A DNA stretch of 60,501 bases from an uncultured Devosia sp. (GCF_913055165.1 NZ_CAJXJS010000022.1:1-60501); one strand, 5' to 3'; positions 50,061 to 59,620 are shown, counted from the first letter of the stretch. The notes: a model not told the origin generated them from the letters alone. A program made the numbers and translations.

Positions 50061-50769
50061 GACCCAAAACCTCTCGCTTCGCTATGGCCGCCACTTGGCG
50101 CTCAACGGCATCAATATCAGCATTGCCGAAGGCGAAACCGTGGTCATCCTAGGGGCTAACGGCGCAGGAAAATCCTCGCTGCTCAAGGCCATTGCCGGGC
50201 TCCAGAAGCCGGAACCGGGATCTGTCCTGACGCTCGACGGCACCACGATCCTTGGCACAAAGCCGCACCTAATCCCCGAGGCGGGTATTGCGCTGGTGCC
50301 CGAAGGACGCGGCGTTTTCGGAGACCTTACGGTGGAGGAAAACCTGCTGCTCGGCGCCAATCCGAGACGCGCCCGCACTAGCGAGGCCGAGCGTCATGGT
50401 CTGATCTATGACCTCTTTCCACGCCTCGCCGAACGCAGGAGCCAATTGGTGCGAACCATGTCGGGGGGAGAACAGCAGATGGTGGCTATCGGGCGGGCGC
50501 TGATGAGCAATCCCAGGTTTCTCATGCTCGATGAGCCGAGCCTTGGCCTGGCGCCAATCGTGGTCACCGAACTGTTCGGGGCATTGAAACGGGTCAAGCA
50601 GACCGGCGTCGGCCTGCTGCTGGTCGAGCAGAACGTCTCGATCTCGCTGTCGATTTCCGATCGCGGCTACCTCATGGAGGCGGGCCGCATAACAGGTGAA
50701 AATTCTGCCGAGGCGCTCAAGACCGACCCGGCAGTGCAACAGGCATTCCTTGGCGGCGCAGCCGCTTAA
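50053..50769 (+). CDS. ABC transporter ATP-binding protein (LivF-like)
   Basis: A 238-residue ATPase with canonical motifs: Walker A GANGAGKSS, signature MSGGEQQMVAIGRALM, Walker B FLMLDEPSLGLAP and an H-loop-like LLVEQNV, as usual for LivF (Gln instead of His). It completes the importer with the LivG-like subunit. The gene is followed after 27 bp by the aldehyde dehydrogenase gene, with AAGGAGAAG between, so import and catabolism are probably co-transcribed. Confidence 0.92.
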   Translation: MLETQNLSLRYGRHLALNGINISIAEGETVVILGANGAGKSSLLKAIAGLQKPEPGSVLTLDGTTILGTKPHLIPEAGIALVPEGRGVFGDLTVEENLLLGANPRRARTSEAERHGLIYDLFPRLAERRSQLVRTMSGGEQQMVAIGRALMSNPRFLMLDEPSLGLAPIVVTELFGALKRVKQTGVGLLLVEQNVSISLSISDRGYLMEAGRITGENSAEALKTDPAVQQAFLGGAAA

Positions 50770-50796
50770 CAGCAGTCAGTAGTAAGGAGAAGAGCA

Positions 50797-52248
50797 ATGG
50801 ACCAACTGGGCTTGCTCATTGGCAATGAAGATCAACAGGCAACCGGTGGCGGCGTCTTCGAACGCCTGAATCCTATCACCGGCGAAGTGGCAACCCTTGC
50901 CGCAGCGGCCACGGTGGACGACGCGCAGCGCGCCGCCGATGCCGCTGCAGCGGCCTTTCCGACCTGGTCGAAGTCCTCCCCCAAGGAGCGTCGCAAGATC
51001 CTGCTTAAGGCAGCCGATGTGCTTGAGGAAAAGGGTCCACTTTTCGTCGCCGCCATGGGCGCCGAAATCGGCGCTACCGCCGGCTGGGCCATGTTCAACG
51101 TCATGCTGGCGGCCGACATGCTGCGTGAGGCCGCCAGTCTGGTGACTCAGATCAAGGGCGAGATCGTACCCTCCAACCGGCCAGGCTCTACGGCCATGGC
51201 CGTGCGTCAGGCCGCCGGCGTGGTTCTGGCCATGGCGCCCTGGAATGCGCCGGTCATCCTCGGTGTTCGCTCGTTGGCGACGCCGCTGGCCTGCGGCAAT
51301 ACAGTCGTGATGAAAACCTCCGAGCTCTGCCCGCGCACGCATCGTCTGATTGTCGAGAGCCTGCTTGAGGCCGGCCTGCCCAAGGGTGCCCTCAACGCTG
51401 TTTCGAATGCGCCGCAGGATGCCGCCGAAATCGTCGAGGCCCTGATCGCTCACCCGGCGGTACGCCGTGTGAACTTCACCGGTTCGACCCGCGTAGGCCG
51501 CATCATCGCAGAAAAGGCCGGTCGCCACCTCAAGCCTGCCCTGCTCGAACTGGGCGGCAAAGCCCCATTCATTGTGCTCGATGATGCCGACCTCGACGAG
51601 GCGGTCGCAGCGGCGGCCTTCGGAGCCTATATGAACCAGGGCCAGATCTGCATGTCGACCGAGCGCATAGTCGTCGACAACACTGTCGCTGACGAATTTG
51701 TCGAAAAACTCGCGACCAAGGCCAAGACCCTCGTCGCCGGCGATCCGGTCAAGGGCCAGACGCCGCTTGGTTCGGTGGTTGATGCAACCGCCGCAACCCG
51801 CATCGACCAATTGGTCAAGGACGCCGTGGGCAAGGGCGCGGTGCTGGCCGCCGGCGGCAAGATTGAAGGCACGCTGATCGATGCGACAGTGCTCGACAAG
51901 GTCACGCCCTCGATGCGCATCTATGCTGAGGAATCCTTTGGTCCGGTAGTGACAGTGGTGCGGGTCGGCTCCATCGATGAGGCCGTGCGCGTCGCCAATG
52001 ACACCGAATATGGTCTCTCCTCCGCGGTCTTCGGCAAGGATGTCAACCGGGCCTTGGCCGTCGCCCGCCGGATCGAAAGCGGCATTTGCCACGTCAACGG
52101 CCCCACCGTGCACGACGAGGCGCAGATGCCCTTCGGCGGAGTCAAGGCCTCGGGCTACGGCCGCTTCGGGGGCAATTGGGGTATTGCCGAATTTACCGAG
52201 CTGCGCTGGATGACCGTTCAGGACGGCCCGATCCATTACCCGATCTGA
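50797..52248 (+). CDS. Aldehyde dehydrogenase, aromatic-aldehyde type
   Basis: A 483-residue NAD(P)-dependent aldehyde dehydrogenase. Catalytic residues are E251 (LLELGGKAP) and C285 (NQGQICMSTER), and the cofactor-binding FTGSTRVGRI is present. The C-terminal block GICHVNGPTVHDEAQMPFGGVKASGYGRFGG is close to salicylaldehyde and vanillin dehydrogenases, so an aryl aldehyde is the likely substrate. It follows the ABC importer, and a ThDP decarboxylase that could produce the aldehyde is encoded in the facing operon. Confidence 0.88.
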   Translation: MDQLGLLIGNEDQQATGGGVFERLNPITGEVATLAAAATVDDAQRAADAAAAAFPTWSKSSPKERRKILLKAADVLEEKGPLFVAAMGAEIGATAGWAMFNVMLAADMLREAASLVTQIKGEIVPSNRPGSTAMAVRQAAGVVLAMAPWNAPVILGVRSLATPLACGNTVVMKTSELCPRTHRLIVESLLEAGLPKGALNAVSNAPQDAAEIVEALIAHPAVRRVNFTGSTRVGRIIAEKAGRHLKPALLELGGKAPFIVLDDADLDEAVAAAAFGAYMNQGQICMSTERIVVDNTVADEFVEKLATKAKTLVAGDPVKGQTPLGSVVDATAATRIDQLVKDAVGKGAVLAAGGKIEGTLIDATVLDKVTPSMRIYAEESFGPVVTVVRVGSIDEAVRVANDTEYGLSSAVFGKDVNRALAVARRIESGICHVNGPTVHDEAQMPFGGVKASGYGRFGGNWGIAEFTELRWMTVQDGPIHYPI

Positions 52249-52250
52249 TC

Positions 52251-53009
52251 ATGATGGGGCTGGAGGGGAAAGTTGCCGTCATCACCGGCGCGGCCGGTTC
52301 GATTGGCAGCGCAACGGCGCGGCTGATGCTGGAGGAGGGGGCGAGGCTCGTCCTTTCCGATCTTGACCTAGCCGCGCTCGAGAGAGCGCGCGCCAGCCTT
52401 ACTGAAGGGGAGGTCGAATTGGTTGCGGCCGACGTGTCGCGTCCCGACGATGTCGCAAAACTGGCGGCCCGGACCATTGATCACTTCGGCCATGTGGACG
52501 TGGTGTTTTCCAATGCCGGCAATTTCGGTACGGTCGCGCCCATTGCCGACTACCCGCTCGATACATTTGAGGCGGTCCATGGCGTGCATGTGCGTGGGGC
52601 TTTCCTCATGGCAAAGCACTTCACCCCGCTGATGCGCTCGGGCGGCAGCTTCGTTATCACCTCTAGCGTGGCAGCGATCCGTGGAGATCCGGGCGTCTAT
52701 GCCTATATCACCGCCAAGCATGCCCAGGTCGGGCTGATGCGCTGCCTGGCCAAGGAGCTGGCGCCGCGCAACATCCGCGTCAACACCGTCCATCCTGGTC
52801 CGATCGACAATGACTTCCAGCTGCGAGTGGAGCAGGGCCTGGGCCAAGAAATCGGCCGAGACGGGACAGAGTTCTTCAACGAGATCATACCCCTGGGCCG
52901 CCATGGCAGCGCCGAGGAAGTGGCGCGCGCAGTACTGTTTCTTGCTTCCGACATGTCGAGCTTCACGACAGGCTCGATGATCATGGCCGATGGTGGCATG
53001 AGCGCGTAA
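52251..53009 (+). CDS. Short-chain dehydrogenase/reductase
   Basis: A 252-residue classical SDR. It has the cofactor motif TGAAGSIG, D38 in SDLD after the second strand (favouring NAD), NAG at 88-90, the catalytic serine in TSSVA (about 138) and Y152-x3-K156. It probably oxidises a secondary alcohol to a ketone or the reverse. It begins 2 bp after the aldehyde dehydrogenase stop, with another ATG directly following. It is the last gene of the AraC-controlled operon and ends before a strong bidirectional terminator. Confidence 0.87.
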   Translation: MMGLEGKVAVITGAAGSIGSATARLMLEEGARLVLSDLDLAALERARASLTEGEVELVAADVSRPDDVAKLAARTIDHFGHVDVVFSNAGNFGTVAPIADYPLDTFEAVHGVHVRGAFLMAKHFTPLMRSGGSFVITSSVAAIRGDPGVYAYITAKHAQVGLMRCLAKELAPRNIRVNTVHPGPIDNDFQLRVEQGLGQEIGRDGTEFFNEIIPLGRHGSAEEVARAVLFLASDMSSFTTGSMIMADGGMSA

Positions 53010-53036
53010 TTCCAGCCTCGTCCGAGGCAGGAAGGC

Positions 53037-53074
53037 AGAGGCCCTGCAGGCGTCCACCTGCAGGGCCTCTTCTC
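53037..53074. terminator. Bidirectional terminator between two catabolic operons
   Basis: AGAGGCCCTGCAGG (53037-53050) pairs perfectly with CCTGCAGGGCCTCT (53057-53070) around a 6-base loop; TTCTC follows on the plus strand. It separates the SDR gene from the convergent cupin gene. Confidence 0.8.
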
Positions 53075-53095
53075 AAGGCAAGTCCTTTTGCCGGC

Positions 53096-53629
53096 CTACC
53101 TAAACAGCGAGTTCACATAATTCGCGCCGATGCCGACCTTGTCATAGTGTTCGCGGCACATGGCGATGTAGTTGTGAACGTCGAAATAACCGTCGGGCTC
53201 GCCATTCTCGTCCAGCCAGATAAGCGGCCCGGTGACGGTGAAAAACACTTTCATCGGCTCCTCGTGCTCATAGGCGACTAGCGTATGGCCCTCGCCTGGC
53301 GTTTCGTAGACGAAATCGCCCTTGGTGGCTGTCCAGTCATGCTCGAGATAACCCCACTTGCCGGATAGCGTCAGCGCAAAGACTTCGTGCGGGTGATAAT
53401 GTCGGTTCACCAGCCCCGCCTTCTTGGCCATGAGGATGTCGCACCACTTGTTCTGGGTTGGCGAAATCCACAGGGGGCGCGAGGAGACCGTTTCGGTGAA
53501 GGGCACATAGAAGCGCTCGTCCTCGGTCGGCGCATCGGCCAGATAAACCTCGGGCAGGGCATCGGGCTGGAACACCCTGGTGATAGGCTTCAAATCTTTC
53601 CAGAATTCGTTCTGTGCCAGTTCAGGCAT
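53096..53629 (-). CDS. Cupin protein of the 2,4'-dihydroxyacetophenone dioxygenase type
   Basis: A 177-residue single-domain cupin. The metal-binding cluster NRHYHPHEVFAL (H77, H79, H81, E82) and a later histidine in PGEGHTLV (H115) fit an iron cupin. Length and the WGYLEHDW...GDFVYETPGEGHTL pattern resemble 2,4'-dihydroxyacetophenone dioxygenase, which cleaves the C-C bond of the side chain to give 4-hydroxybenzoate and formate. The real substrate may differ. It lies 21 bp downstream of the ThDP enzyme gene in the same direction. Confidence 0.75.
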   Translation of the reverse strand: MPELAQNEFWKDLKPITRVFQPDALPEVYLADAPTEDERFYVPFTETVSSRPLWISPTQNKWCDILMAKKAGLVNRHYHPHEVFALTLSGKWGYLEHDWTATKGDFVYETPGEGHTLVAYEHEEPMKVFFTVTGPLIWLDENGEPDGYFDVHNYIAMCREHYDKVGIGANYVNSLFR

Positions 53630-53650
53630 TGGGGGCCTCCTCGTCTTGTT

Positions 53651-55354
53651 CTAGTTGCCCATGGTGATGTCGAGCAGCGCCAGGCCTCGATGTTCCGCGA
53701 TGTGGGCGAGCGCCCGGGGCAGGGCCTCGGCAAGTTCGTCGGCATTGTTGACCTTTTGCGCAAAGGCGCGGCTGGCGCGCGCGACCTGCACGAAATCGGG
53801 CGAGGGCGAGAGCGCAGTCAGCGGCATCTGGTTGGCCTTCGTCGCATAGCCATCGGGATAGAGGTCGGTGACCGAATGGCGCACTGCCGCCCATTCTTTG
53901 TTGTTCATGACCACGACCAGCAATGGCAGCTCCAGCGCCTCTGCGATCTGGTGGCAGGCGACCGGATTGGCGAACATATAGGACCCGTCGCCCATCGTGG
54001 CGACGACCAGCCGCTCGCGGTCGGCCAGTTGCATGCCGAGCGCTGCCGGAAAGGACCAGCCAAGCCCACCGGCATGCGGCTCCTGATACCAGGCCTGGTG
54101 ATGGCCGAGCGTCATTGCCCCCATCGGGCAACCGCGCTCTGACAGGAGAATGGCGTTCCGACCGGCAATGGCGTCAGAAACAGTCTTGGCGACATAATCG
54201 GCGCTCATGACGCCATCGCGACCGGCTTCGGCGCGGGCGAGGGTGGATAGGCGCGTCTGGGCGTTTTTCACGACAGTCGCATCTCTGCGCGCCGCGACGC
54301 TTTCGCCCGGGTGCAAGTCTTCGAGCGCCGCAGTCAGCGCCAAAATCGCATCGGGCAATTCGCTGACAATGGACAGGTCCGAGCGGAAATTGCGGATCGG
54401 CGTGCGGGCCTTCAGCGGATCGGGGCCGATATGGACCACAGTGGCGTCGTCGCGGACGGCATGGGCCTGCGCCGACCAAGGGGCGAGACTGTCGAGCACG
54501 ATGACGAGGTCGGCCTCGGCAAGCAAAGGTGCCGGATTGCCACCCGCATTCATGGGGTGATCCGTCGGCAAAGCAAGCTGCACCGCCCAGTATTGGCATA
54601 CCGGTATGGCCCAGCGCTCAACCATGGCCGAGAGGGTGGCAAAGGCCTCGGCATTGCCCGCGCCATGCTGTGCGAAGATCACCGGGAATTTTGCTGCCGC
54701 AACGCGCTCGGCAAGAGCCGCAATCTGTCGGTGGTCAGCCGAGATCGGCGCTGGCTGCATGCTGAGTGGACGCGCAACATCTGGTCCGGCATAGCCTTCG
54801 CACAGCACCTCGCGGGGAAGGGCGACATAGACCGGTCCCTTAGGCGTCGAATTTGCAATGGCATGGGCGCGGTCGGCGAGTTCGCCCACCTGCTCGGGGA
54901 AGCGTAATTCATAGTCCCATTTGCTGGCCTCGCGGACGAGCGCTGTTTGATCTCGCATTTCCTGGCCCCAGCCGATGGGCACGGTGCGGGCCCCGAACCG
55001 GCCCTGCTCCATGGTCGGCGTGCGGCCGGAAAACAGCAGCACGGGTACGTTCTCGACCGCGGCATTGATGGCGCCGATGGCGCAATTGGCCAGGCCCACA
55101 TTGGTATGGGCCATGACCGCCTGCGATCTGCCGGTGGCGAGGTAATAGCCATGCGCCATGCCCATGGCGGCGCCTTCATGCGGCATGACCAGCGCCTGCG
55201 GCAGCGGCACGCTTTTCGCGGCGGCCTCGGCCAGACCCTCGATGATGGGCGGAAAATCGGTGCCCGAATTGGCGAAGATATAGTCGACGCCAATGGTCTT
55301 GAGCCGCGCCAGCAGGGCGCCGCCAGCAGTGAGAGTAGGGGGATCTTGCTTCAT
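53651..55354 (-). CDS. ThDP-dependent decarboxylase/acyloin-type enzyme (benzoylformate decarboxylase-like)
   Basis: A 567-residue member of the acetolactate synthase/benzoylformate decarboxylase superfamily. The ThDP-activating glutamate is E60 (VMPHEGAAMGMA), and the ThDP/Mg motif runs from G455 (GDGSYMFANPVACHQ) to NN at 484-485. The middle FAD-like domain (about 200-345) is present but without clear FAD-binding signs. It probably decarboxylates an aryl 2-oxo acid to an aldehyde, the substrate type of the aldehyde dehydrogenase at 50797. It is divergent from an IclR regulator. Confidence 0.8.
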   Translation of the reverse strand: MKQDPPTLTAGGALLARLKTIGVDYIFANSGTDFPPIIEGLAEAAAKSVPLPQALVMPHEGAAMGMAHGYYLATGRSQAVMAHTNVGLANCAIGAINAAVENVPVLLFSGRTPTMEQGRFGARTVPIGWGQEMRDQTALVREASKWDYELRFPEQVGELADRAHAIANSTPKGPVYVALPREVLCEGYAGPDVARPLSMQPAPISADHRQIAALAERVAAAKFPVIFAQHGAGNAEAFATLSAMVERWAIPVCQYWAVQLALPTDHPMNAGGNPAPLLAEADLVIVLDSLAPWSAQAHAVRDDATVVHIGPDPLKARTPIRNFRSDLSIVSELPDAILALTAALEDLHPGESVAARRDATVVKNAQTRLSTLARAEAGRDGVMSADYVAKTVSDAIAGRNAILLSERGCPMGAMTLGHHQAWYQEPHAGGLGWSFPAALGMQLADRERLVVATMGDGSYMFANPVACHQIAEALELPLLVVVMNNKEWAAVRHSVTDLYPDGYATKANQMPLTALSPSPDFVQVARASRAFAQKVNNADELAEALPRALAHIAEHRGLALLDITMGN

Positions 55355-55580
55355 TTATCTATTATAGTTTATTGAATTCCACTAAAAGCGTGATGGGGAT
55401 AGTAGGGCCTGTCAAGCCGCGTAACCGGCGCGGTCGGAGAACCCGGGTTTCCGGGCGAAACCGTCTTGAGGTGGCGTTGTTTCGGACGGCTCCGGGAGCC
55501 TCTGGCCGGAAGGAGGACGCCAGTGGCGTGCATAGGCATCGCTGGACATGTCTATATTTGAGAAGTGAGAGGATCAGCCG
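55355..55580. promoter_or_regulatory. Promoter region between the ThDP enzyme gene and the IclR regulator gene
   Basis: This 226-bp divergent region has an AT-rich patch (about 55355-55390) next to the ThDP enzyme start, a candidate promoter. A small stem, GGTTTC-CGGGC-GAAACC, lies near 55446-55462. No gene is visible. An IclR binding site is expected here but I cannot point to one with confidence. Confidence 0.4.
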
Positions 55581-56351
55581 ATGGCGCAGCAGCTCAACAA
55601 TTCGGTGGCGCGGGCCTTTGACATCCTGCGCTTGCTCGGCCGCGGGCGGTCACGGATCGGCGTCAACGAGGTGACCAGGGAGCTTGGGCTCAATGCGATT
55701 ACCGCGCACCGGTTTCTGAAGACGCTCGAGGCCGAAGGCGCGCTGGTGCAGGTCGCCAAGGGCAGCTATCGCCTCGGCTATGCCTTGGTCGACCTGGGTG
55801 ATCGGGCGCGCGACGAGGATCGACTGGGCCAGTGGCTGCAGCCGGTGCTCGACGACCTCACGGCCGATCTGGGTGAAGCCAGCATGGCTACGATCTACCA
55901 GGCCGGCATGGTGGTCTGCATAGCGCGCGCCATGCCTCCGCGTTCCTTGTCCGTCGATATTCGCGTTGGCGATCGACTGGAAGCCTATTGCACTGCCCAT
56001 GGCAAAATGTGGCTGGCCCATATCAGCGCCAGCGAACGGGCGCGCTATCTCGCCAGTGTTCGCCTCGATGCCATGACCGGACGGACCATCACCCACCGGA
56101 CCCAGCTTCAGGACGAGATCGATGTGGCTCGCCAGCGCGGGTTCTCGTTCAATCTGGGTGAGCGGGAGGATGGCATCACGGCAGTCGCCGCACCGGTATT
56201 GGCAGAAACCGGTCGGATGGTTGCAGGCCTTTCGGTGTTCGGCCCGACTACGCGAATGGACCTGGCGGCAATGAGGCGAGCTGAAAAATCACTGACTTCG
56301 GCAACAGAAGACGCCCGGGCCATATTGTATGGCAGATCAATGGCCAAATAG
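55581..56351 (+). CDS. IclR-family transcriptional regulator
   Basis: A 256-residue regulator. The N-terminal wHTH reads NSVARAFDILRLLGRG and GVNEVTRELGLNAITAHRFLKTLEAEGALVQ, and the C-terminal IclR effector domain runs from about 85 to 250 (CTAHGKMWLAHIS, RGFSFNLGEREDGITAVAAPVL). IclR proteins often control aromatic catabolism, and this one is divergent from the ThDP enzyme-cupin operon. The 198-bp gap to the convergent TRAP gene contains a small CTGGAC-CAA-GTCCAG stem and no gene. Confidence 0.88.
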   Translation: MAQQLNNSVARAFDILRLLGRGRSRIGVNEVTRELGLNAITAHRFLKTLEAEGALVQVAKGSYRLGYALVDLGDRARDEDRLGQWLQPVLDDLTADLGEASMATIYQAGMVVCIARAMPPRSLSVDIRVGDRLEAYCTAHGKMWLAHISASERARYLASVRLDAMTGRTITHRTQLQDEIDVARQRGFSFNLGEREDGITAVAAPVLAETGRMVAGLSVFGPTTRMDLAAMRRAEKSLTSATEDARAILYGRSMAK

Positions 56352-56549
56352 GTGCAGGCACATGGAAAGCCCTCGGCCTCCGTGCATTGAACATCGGGGA
56401 CGGGCCGTGCGAGCAGACTGCGACCGTTATGTTCGGAGGAGATCTCATAAGTGGCCTGGACCAAGTCCAGACTGCCAATCATATCAGCCCGCCTCAAAAC
56501 GGCGTCGGGCCCGAAGCCAACCCCGCCGTATAGCCCTCTGCGCTCCGGT

Positions 56550-58475
56550 TCAGGACGACGCCCCGCGCGCGGCGCTGATACTGGGCCAATAGCGATGCCA
56601 GACGACCAGGCCCAGTGTCACGACAATGGCCACCCAATGAACCGGGGGAGCCGGAACGATCAGCGCGACGGCCAATGCCAGACGCAACGCAATTTCCCAG
56701 CGATGCAGCTGTCTCGCATCGAAACGGTTGGCCGCCGAGGTCAGCATCCAGATCATGAGCCCAGTGCGGAAGATGACGAGAAGCACCGCCGCCGGCCCGA
56801 CATCAGCCGCCGCCTGGCTGACCACGAGCATTTCGGGGTTGAACGTGAACATGAATGGTATGGCGAAGATCGCAGCGCCGATACGAACTGCTTCCGTGCC
56901 TGTGCGGAGGGGGTTTCCCCCGGAGATTGAAGCGGCCGCATAGGCGGCAATGGCCACCGGTGGCGTGATTGCGGACGCAACACCGAAATAGAAGACGAAG
57001 AAGTGTGCTGTCAGTGGTGCCAGGCCCAGCGCCATCATGGAGCTGCCGCTGATGATGATGATCGTCAAATAGGCGGGAAGCGTGGGCATGCCCATGCCCA
57101 GCGCGATACAACCAAGCGCGGCGACGATCAGCGCCATGAAGAGGCTACTGGAGGAGATTGCGTCAAGCTGGAGTGCGAATGTGGTGGGTAGCCCGGTGGA
57201 CGACATCGAGGCAATAACGATGCCAATAGCGCCGACCGCCATCATCAGTTTGGCAAAGCTGAGCCCACCTCGAGCAAACGCCACAACAAGGGCAAATGGC
57301 CGTCGGCGTACCTCCGGATTGAGAAAGCTCAAAGGTATGAGCAAAGCAAGCGCTGATAGCGCCGCTCCCGTTGGCGACATCCCCATGAGCAGGCTGGTGA
57401 CAATCGCCAACACTGGCGCGACGACCAGGATAAGATTGCTCCAATCCTGCGCACTGACGGCCAGGTCGGCCTCAACGGTTTCCGCGACTTCGACATTGAG
57501 ACGCCGGCACTCGAATATGACCGAGGCAAACAGTGCGCCGTAATAAGCGAGTGCCGGGACAAGAGCGGCCGTAATGATCAGGAGATAATTGAGCCCCAGC
57601 AGGTCCGCCATCACGAGCGCGGCGGCGCCCATAATCGGCGGCATGACCTGTCCGCCGGTAGAAGCGGCCGCTTCCACGCCGCCAGCAAACTCCGGAGAAA
57701 AGCGCCTTCGCTTGATCAGCGGGATTGTAATCACGCCGGTGCCGACCACGTTGGCGACTGCCGAGCCGGAGATTGATCCAAAAAGCGCGGACGCCAGGAT
57801 TGCAGCGTGCGCCGGGCCGCCCCTGAAGCGGCGCATGAGATGGTAGGAGACACGGATCATCGACCCGCCGGCACCCGTCCCCTCAAGCATGGCGCCCAGG
57901 ATGATGAACGGAAAGACTGTACTCAGTACGATGTCGGTGACATTGCCCAACACGCCGTCATCAAGCACGAGCCACAAGTTTTCCGTGGCCGCTTGCACCC
58001 AGTCGTCGCGGAAAACCCACAGAAACCATGCAAGCGCAGTTGATGAGACAATGGCCAGCGCGGCGCCCCAGATGCGCCACGTCATGATGATCAAGACGAC
58101 ACACGCGCCGAGCGCTGTCCAGGCTTGCCACTCCTCGAAGAAGGCGATGCTGGTGTGCATCGCGGTGACGTCAACATAGAAGCGCCAGCAGGCCCAGAGC
58201 CCCACCGTGAGCAGCACCGCATCAGCCAGGAGGCCGAGTGATCGCGCCTTTCCCCCGCGATCCTGCCCGAGGGGCTGCAGAATGATGCAGATGAGCAGGC
58301 AAAATGCCATCACGCTCGCGCGAAATGGTTCCGCCTCGAACGGCCCGAGGCTGGGTAGTGGGCCGATCGCCGGCATTTTGTGCGCGAGCGGAATGAGAGC
58401 CATCACGAATGACAAGATCAAAGCGACGCGTAGGCGCAAGTCATAACGAGGCACTTCGGGTCGGGTGTCCTGCAT
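56550..58475 (-). CDS. TRAP transporter fused permease (TAXI type)
   Basis: A 641-residue protein that joins the small (DctQ-like) and large (DctM-like) TRAP permease subunits in one chain, as usual for TAXI systems. About 15 or more hydrophobic segments are visible. The DctM signatures GSISGSAVANVVGTGVITIPLIKRRRFSPEFAGGVEAAASTGGQVMPPIMGAAA and LGMGMPTLPAYL are clear. It imports a substrate bound by the TAXI protein encoded 57 bp upstream, driven by an ion gradient. Its substrate is unknown. Confidence 0.92.
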   Translation of the reverse strand: MQDTRPEVPRYDLRLRVALILSFVMALIPLAHKMPAIGPLPSLGPFEAEPFRASVMAFCLLICIILQPLGQDRGGKARSLGLLADAVLLTVGLWACWRFYVDVTAMHTSIAFFEEWQAWTALGACVVLIIMTWRIWGAALAIVSSTALAWFLWVFRDDWVQAATENLWLVLDDGVLGNVTDIVLSTVFPFIILGAMLEGTGAGGSMIRVSYHLMRRFRGGPAHAAILASALFGSISGSAVANVVGTGVITIPLIKRRRFSPEFAGGVEAAASTGGQVMPPIMGAAALVMADLLGLNYLLIITAALVPALAYYGALFASVIFECRRLNVEVAETVEADLAVSAQDWSNLILVVAPVLAIVTSLLMGMSPTGAALSALALLIPLSFLNPEVRRRPFALVVAFARGGLSFAKLMMAVGAIGIVIASMSSTGLPTTFALQLDAISSSSLFMALIVAALGCIALGMGMPTLPAYLTIIIISGSSMMALGLAPLTAHFFVFYFGVASAITPPVAIAAYAAASISGGNPLRTGTEAVRIGAAIFAIPFMFTFNPEMLVVSQAAADVGPAAVLLVIFRTGLMIWMLTSAANRFDARQLHRWEIALRLALAVALIVPAPPVHWVAIVVTLGLVVWHRYWPSISAARGASS

Positions 58476-58532
58476 CTGTGTGGCTCTCGGGTTTTCGCGC
58501 TGGGCGGGATCGGCGGCTGGTGCCAGGTTCGG

Positions 58533-59555
58533 CTACTGGTTCGACATCAGTTGTTCGGGAATGGTGATCCCGTTCTCCTGGTAGTAGCGCGCAGCACCCG
58601 GATGCAGAGGAATGTTGTTGCCGGCCAACGGCTCGTTTGTCGGCAATTGAGCCAGTTCAGCGACGGACTTCTTGTATTCGTCAATGTTCTCCCAGTAGGT
58701 CTTGGTGATCATGTAGGCGAGGTCGTCGTCCATAGTCTCGTTCACGGCGAAGACCATGGCATAGGCGGGAACCGCAACCTCCTGATCGCTGTTGATCTGA
58801 CCGGAATAGGTTCCAGCCGCTATGGTCGCATTCGTCTCGCCGGTGACTTCCAGCTGCTGGGCCCATTCTTCGGTATCAAGGACATCGGCGGGTACGCCGA
58901 TCAGTCGAATCTTGCGCTGCAGGCCGATCTGTTCGATCGCGGCGCCACCGGCTGGCGCCGACATGACAAGTACGTCGACCTGCCCGTCCTGGAAGGCTGG
59001 GATGGCCGCGCCCCAGCCGAGCCGCACAGGCGTATAGTCCTGCTCAGGTTCAAAGCCGCCGCTCGCCAGCCTGATCAACGTCGTGATCTGCTGGTTCGCC
59101 GAACCGGCCGGCGGGCCGATGAAAATGCGCTTGCCCTTCATGTCCTCCCAGGATTCTATCCCGGAATCGGCCCAGACGATGGGATGAAAGACGCCTCCGG
59201 CGAAGGGAAACAGGCTTCGCAGGCCGGAAGCGGCTTCCTTGGCCTGATCTGCGCTGTCCTGATAGGGACCGACCCCGCGTGACATTGCGTTATAGGCCGG
59301 TGGCGGGACGATGGCCGCGTCAATGCGGCCCGCGCCAAGGCTGAGGGCGGAGCGGGTCAATGTCTGGTCCGCATTGATCCGGAATTCCACGCCCTCGCTG
59401 GACAGCGACTTGGCCAGCAGCTGCGGGATAAGTGTCGTCAATCCAGCCGACGTTCCGGTCTCTATCATCACCGTTTCCGCGAGCGCGGCAGGCGCCGCAA
59501 ACGACAAGCTGACGGCGGCAATCACGCCAACCAGTTTACCCGTAATCTGTCTCAT
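58533..59555 (-). CDS. TAXI-family TRAP transporter solute-binding protein
   Basis: A 340-residue periplasmic binding protein with signal peptide (about 1-26; SFAAPAALAET). Typical TAXI elements are IETGTSAGLTTLIPQLLAKSL near the N-terminus, GRIDAAIVPPPAYNAM, and MKGKRIFIGPPAGSANQQI. Members bind glutamate and other organic acids, and the ligand here is unknown. ATG at 59555 follows GGAGG. The long upstream frame to 59780 runs through the divergent promoter and is rejected. It is controlled probably by the GntR protein encoded divergently. Confidence 0.9.
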   Translation of the reverse strand: MRQITGKLVGVIAAVSLSFAAPAALAETVMIETGTSAGLTTLIPQLLAKSLSSEGVEFRINADQTLTRSALSLGAGRIDAAIVPPPAYNAMSRGVGPYQDSADQAKEAASGLRSLFPFAGGVFHPIVWADSGIESWEDMKGKRIFIGPPAGSANQQITTLIRLASGGFEPEQDYTPVRLGWGAAIPAFQDGQVDVLVMSAPAGGAAIEQIGLQRKIRLIGVPADVLDTEEWAQQLEVTGETNATIAAGTYSGQINSDQEVAVPAYAMVFAVNETMDDDLAYMITKTYWENIDEYKKSVAELAQLPTNEPLAGNNIPLHPGAARYYQENGITIPEQLMSNQ

Positions 59556-59620
59556 AGACTTCCTCCCATCGGGGACAGCGCCGCTCCTCCAGCACGTCCG
59601 TAGACGAAAGGTCGCACAGG

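Noticed and set aside
56329..56592. An 87-residue plus-strand frame behind the IclR gene
   Set aside because: It overlaps the end of the IclR gene and of the convergent TRAP gene and has an arginine-rich, low-complexity composition.
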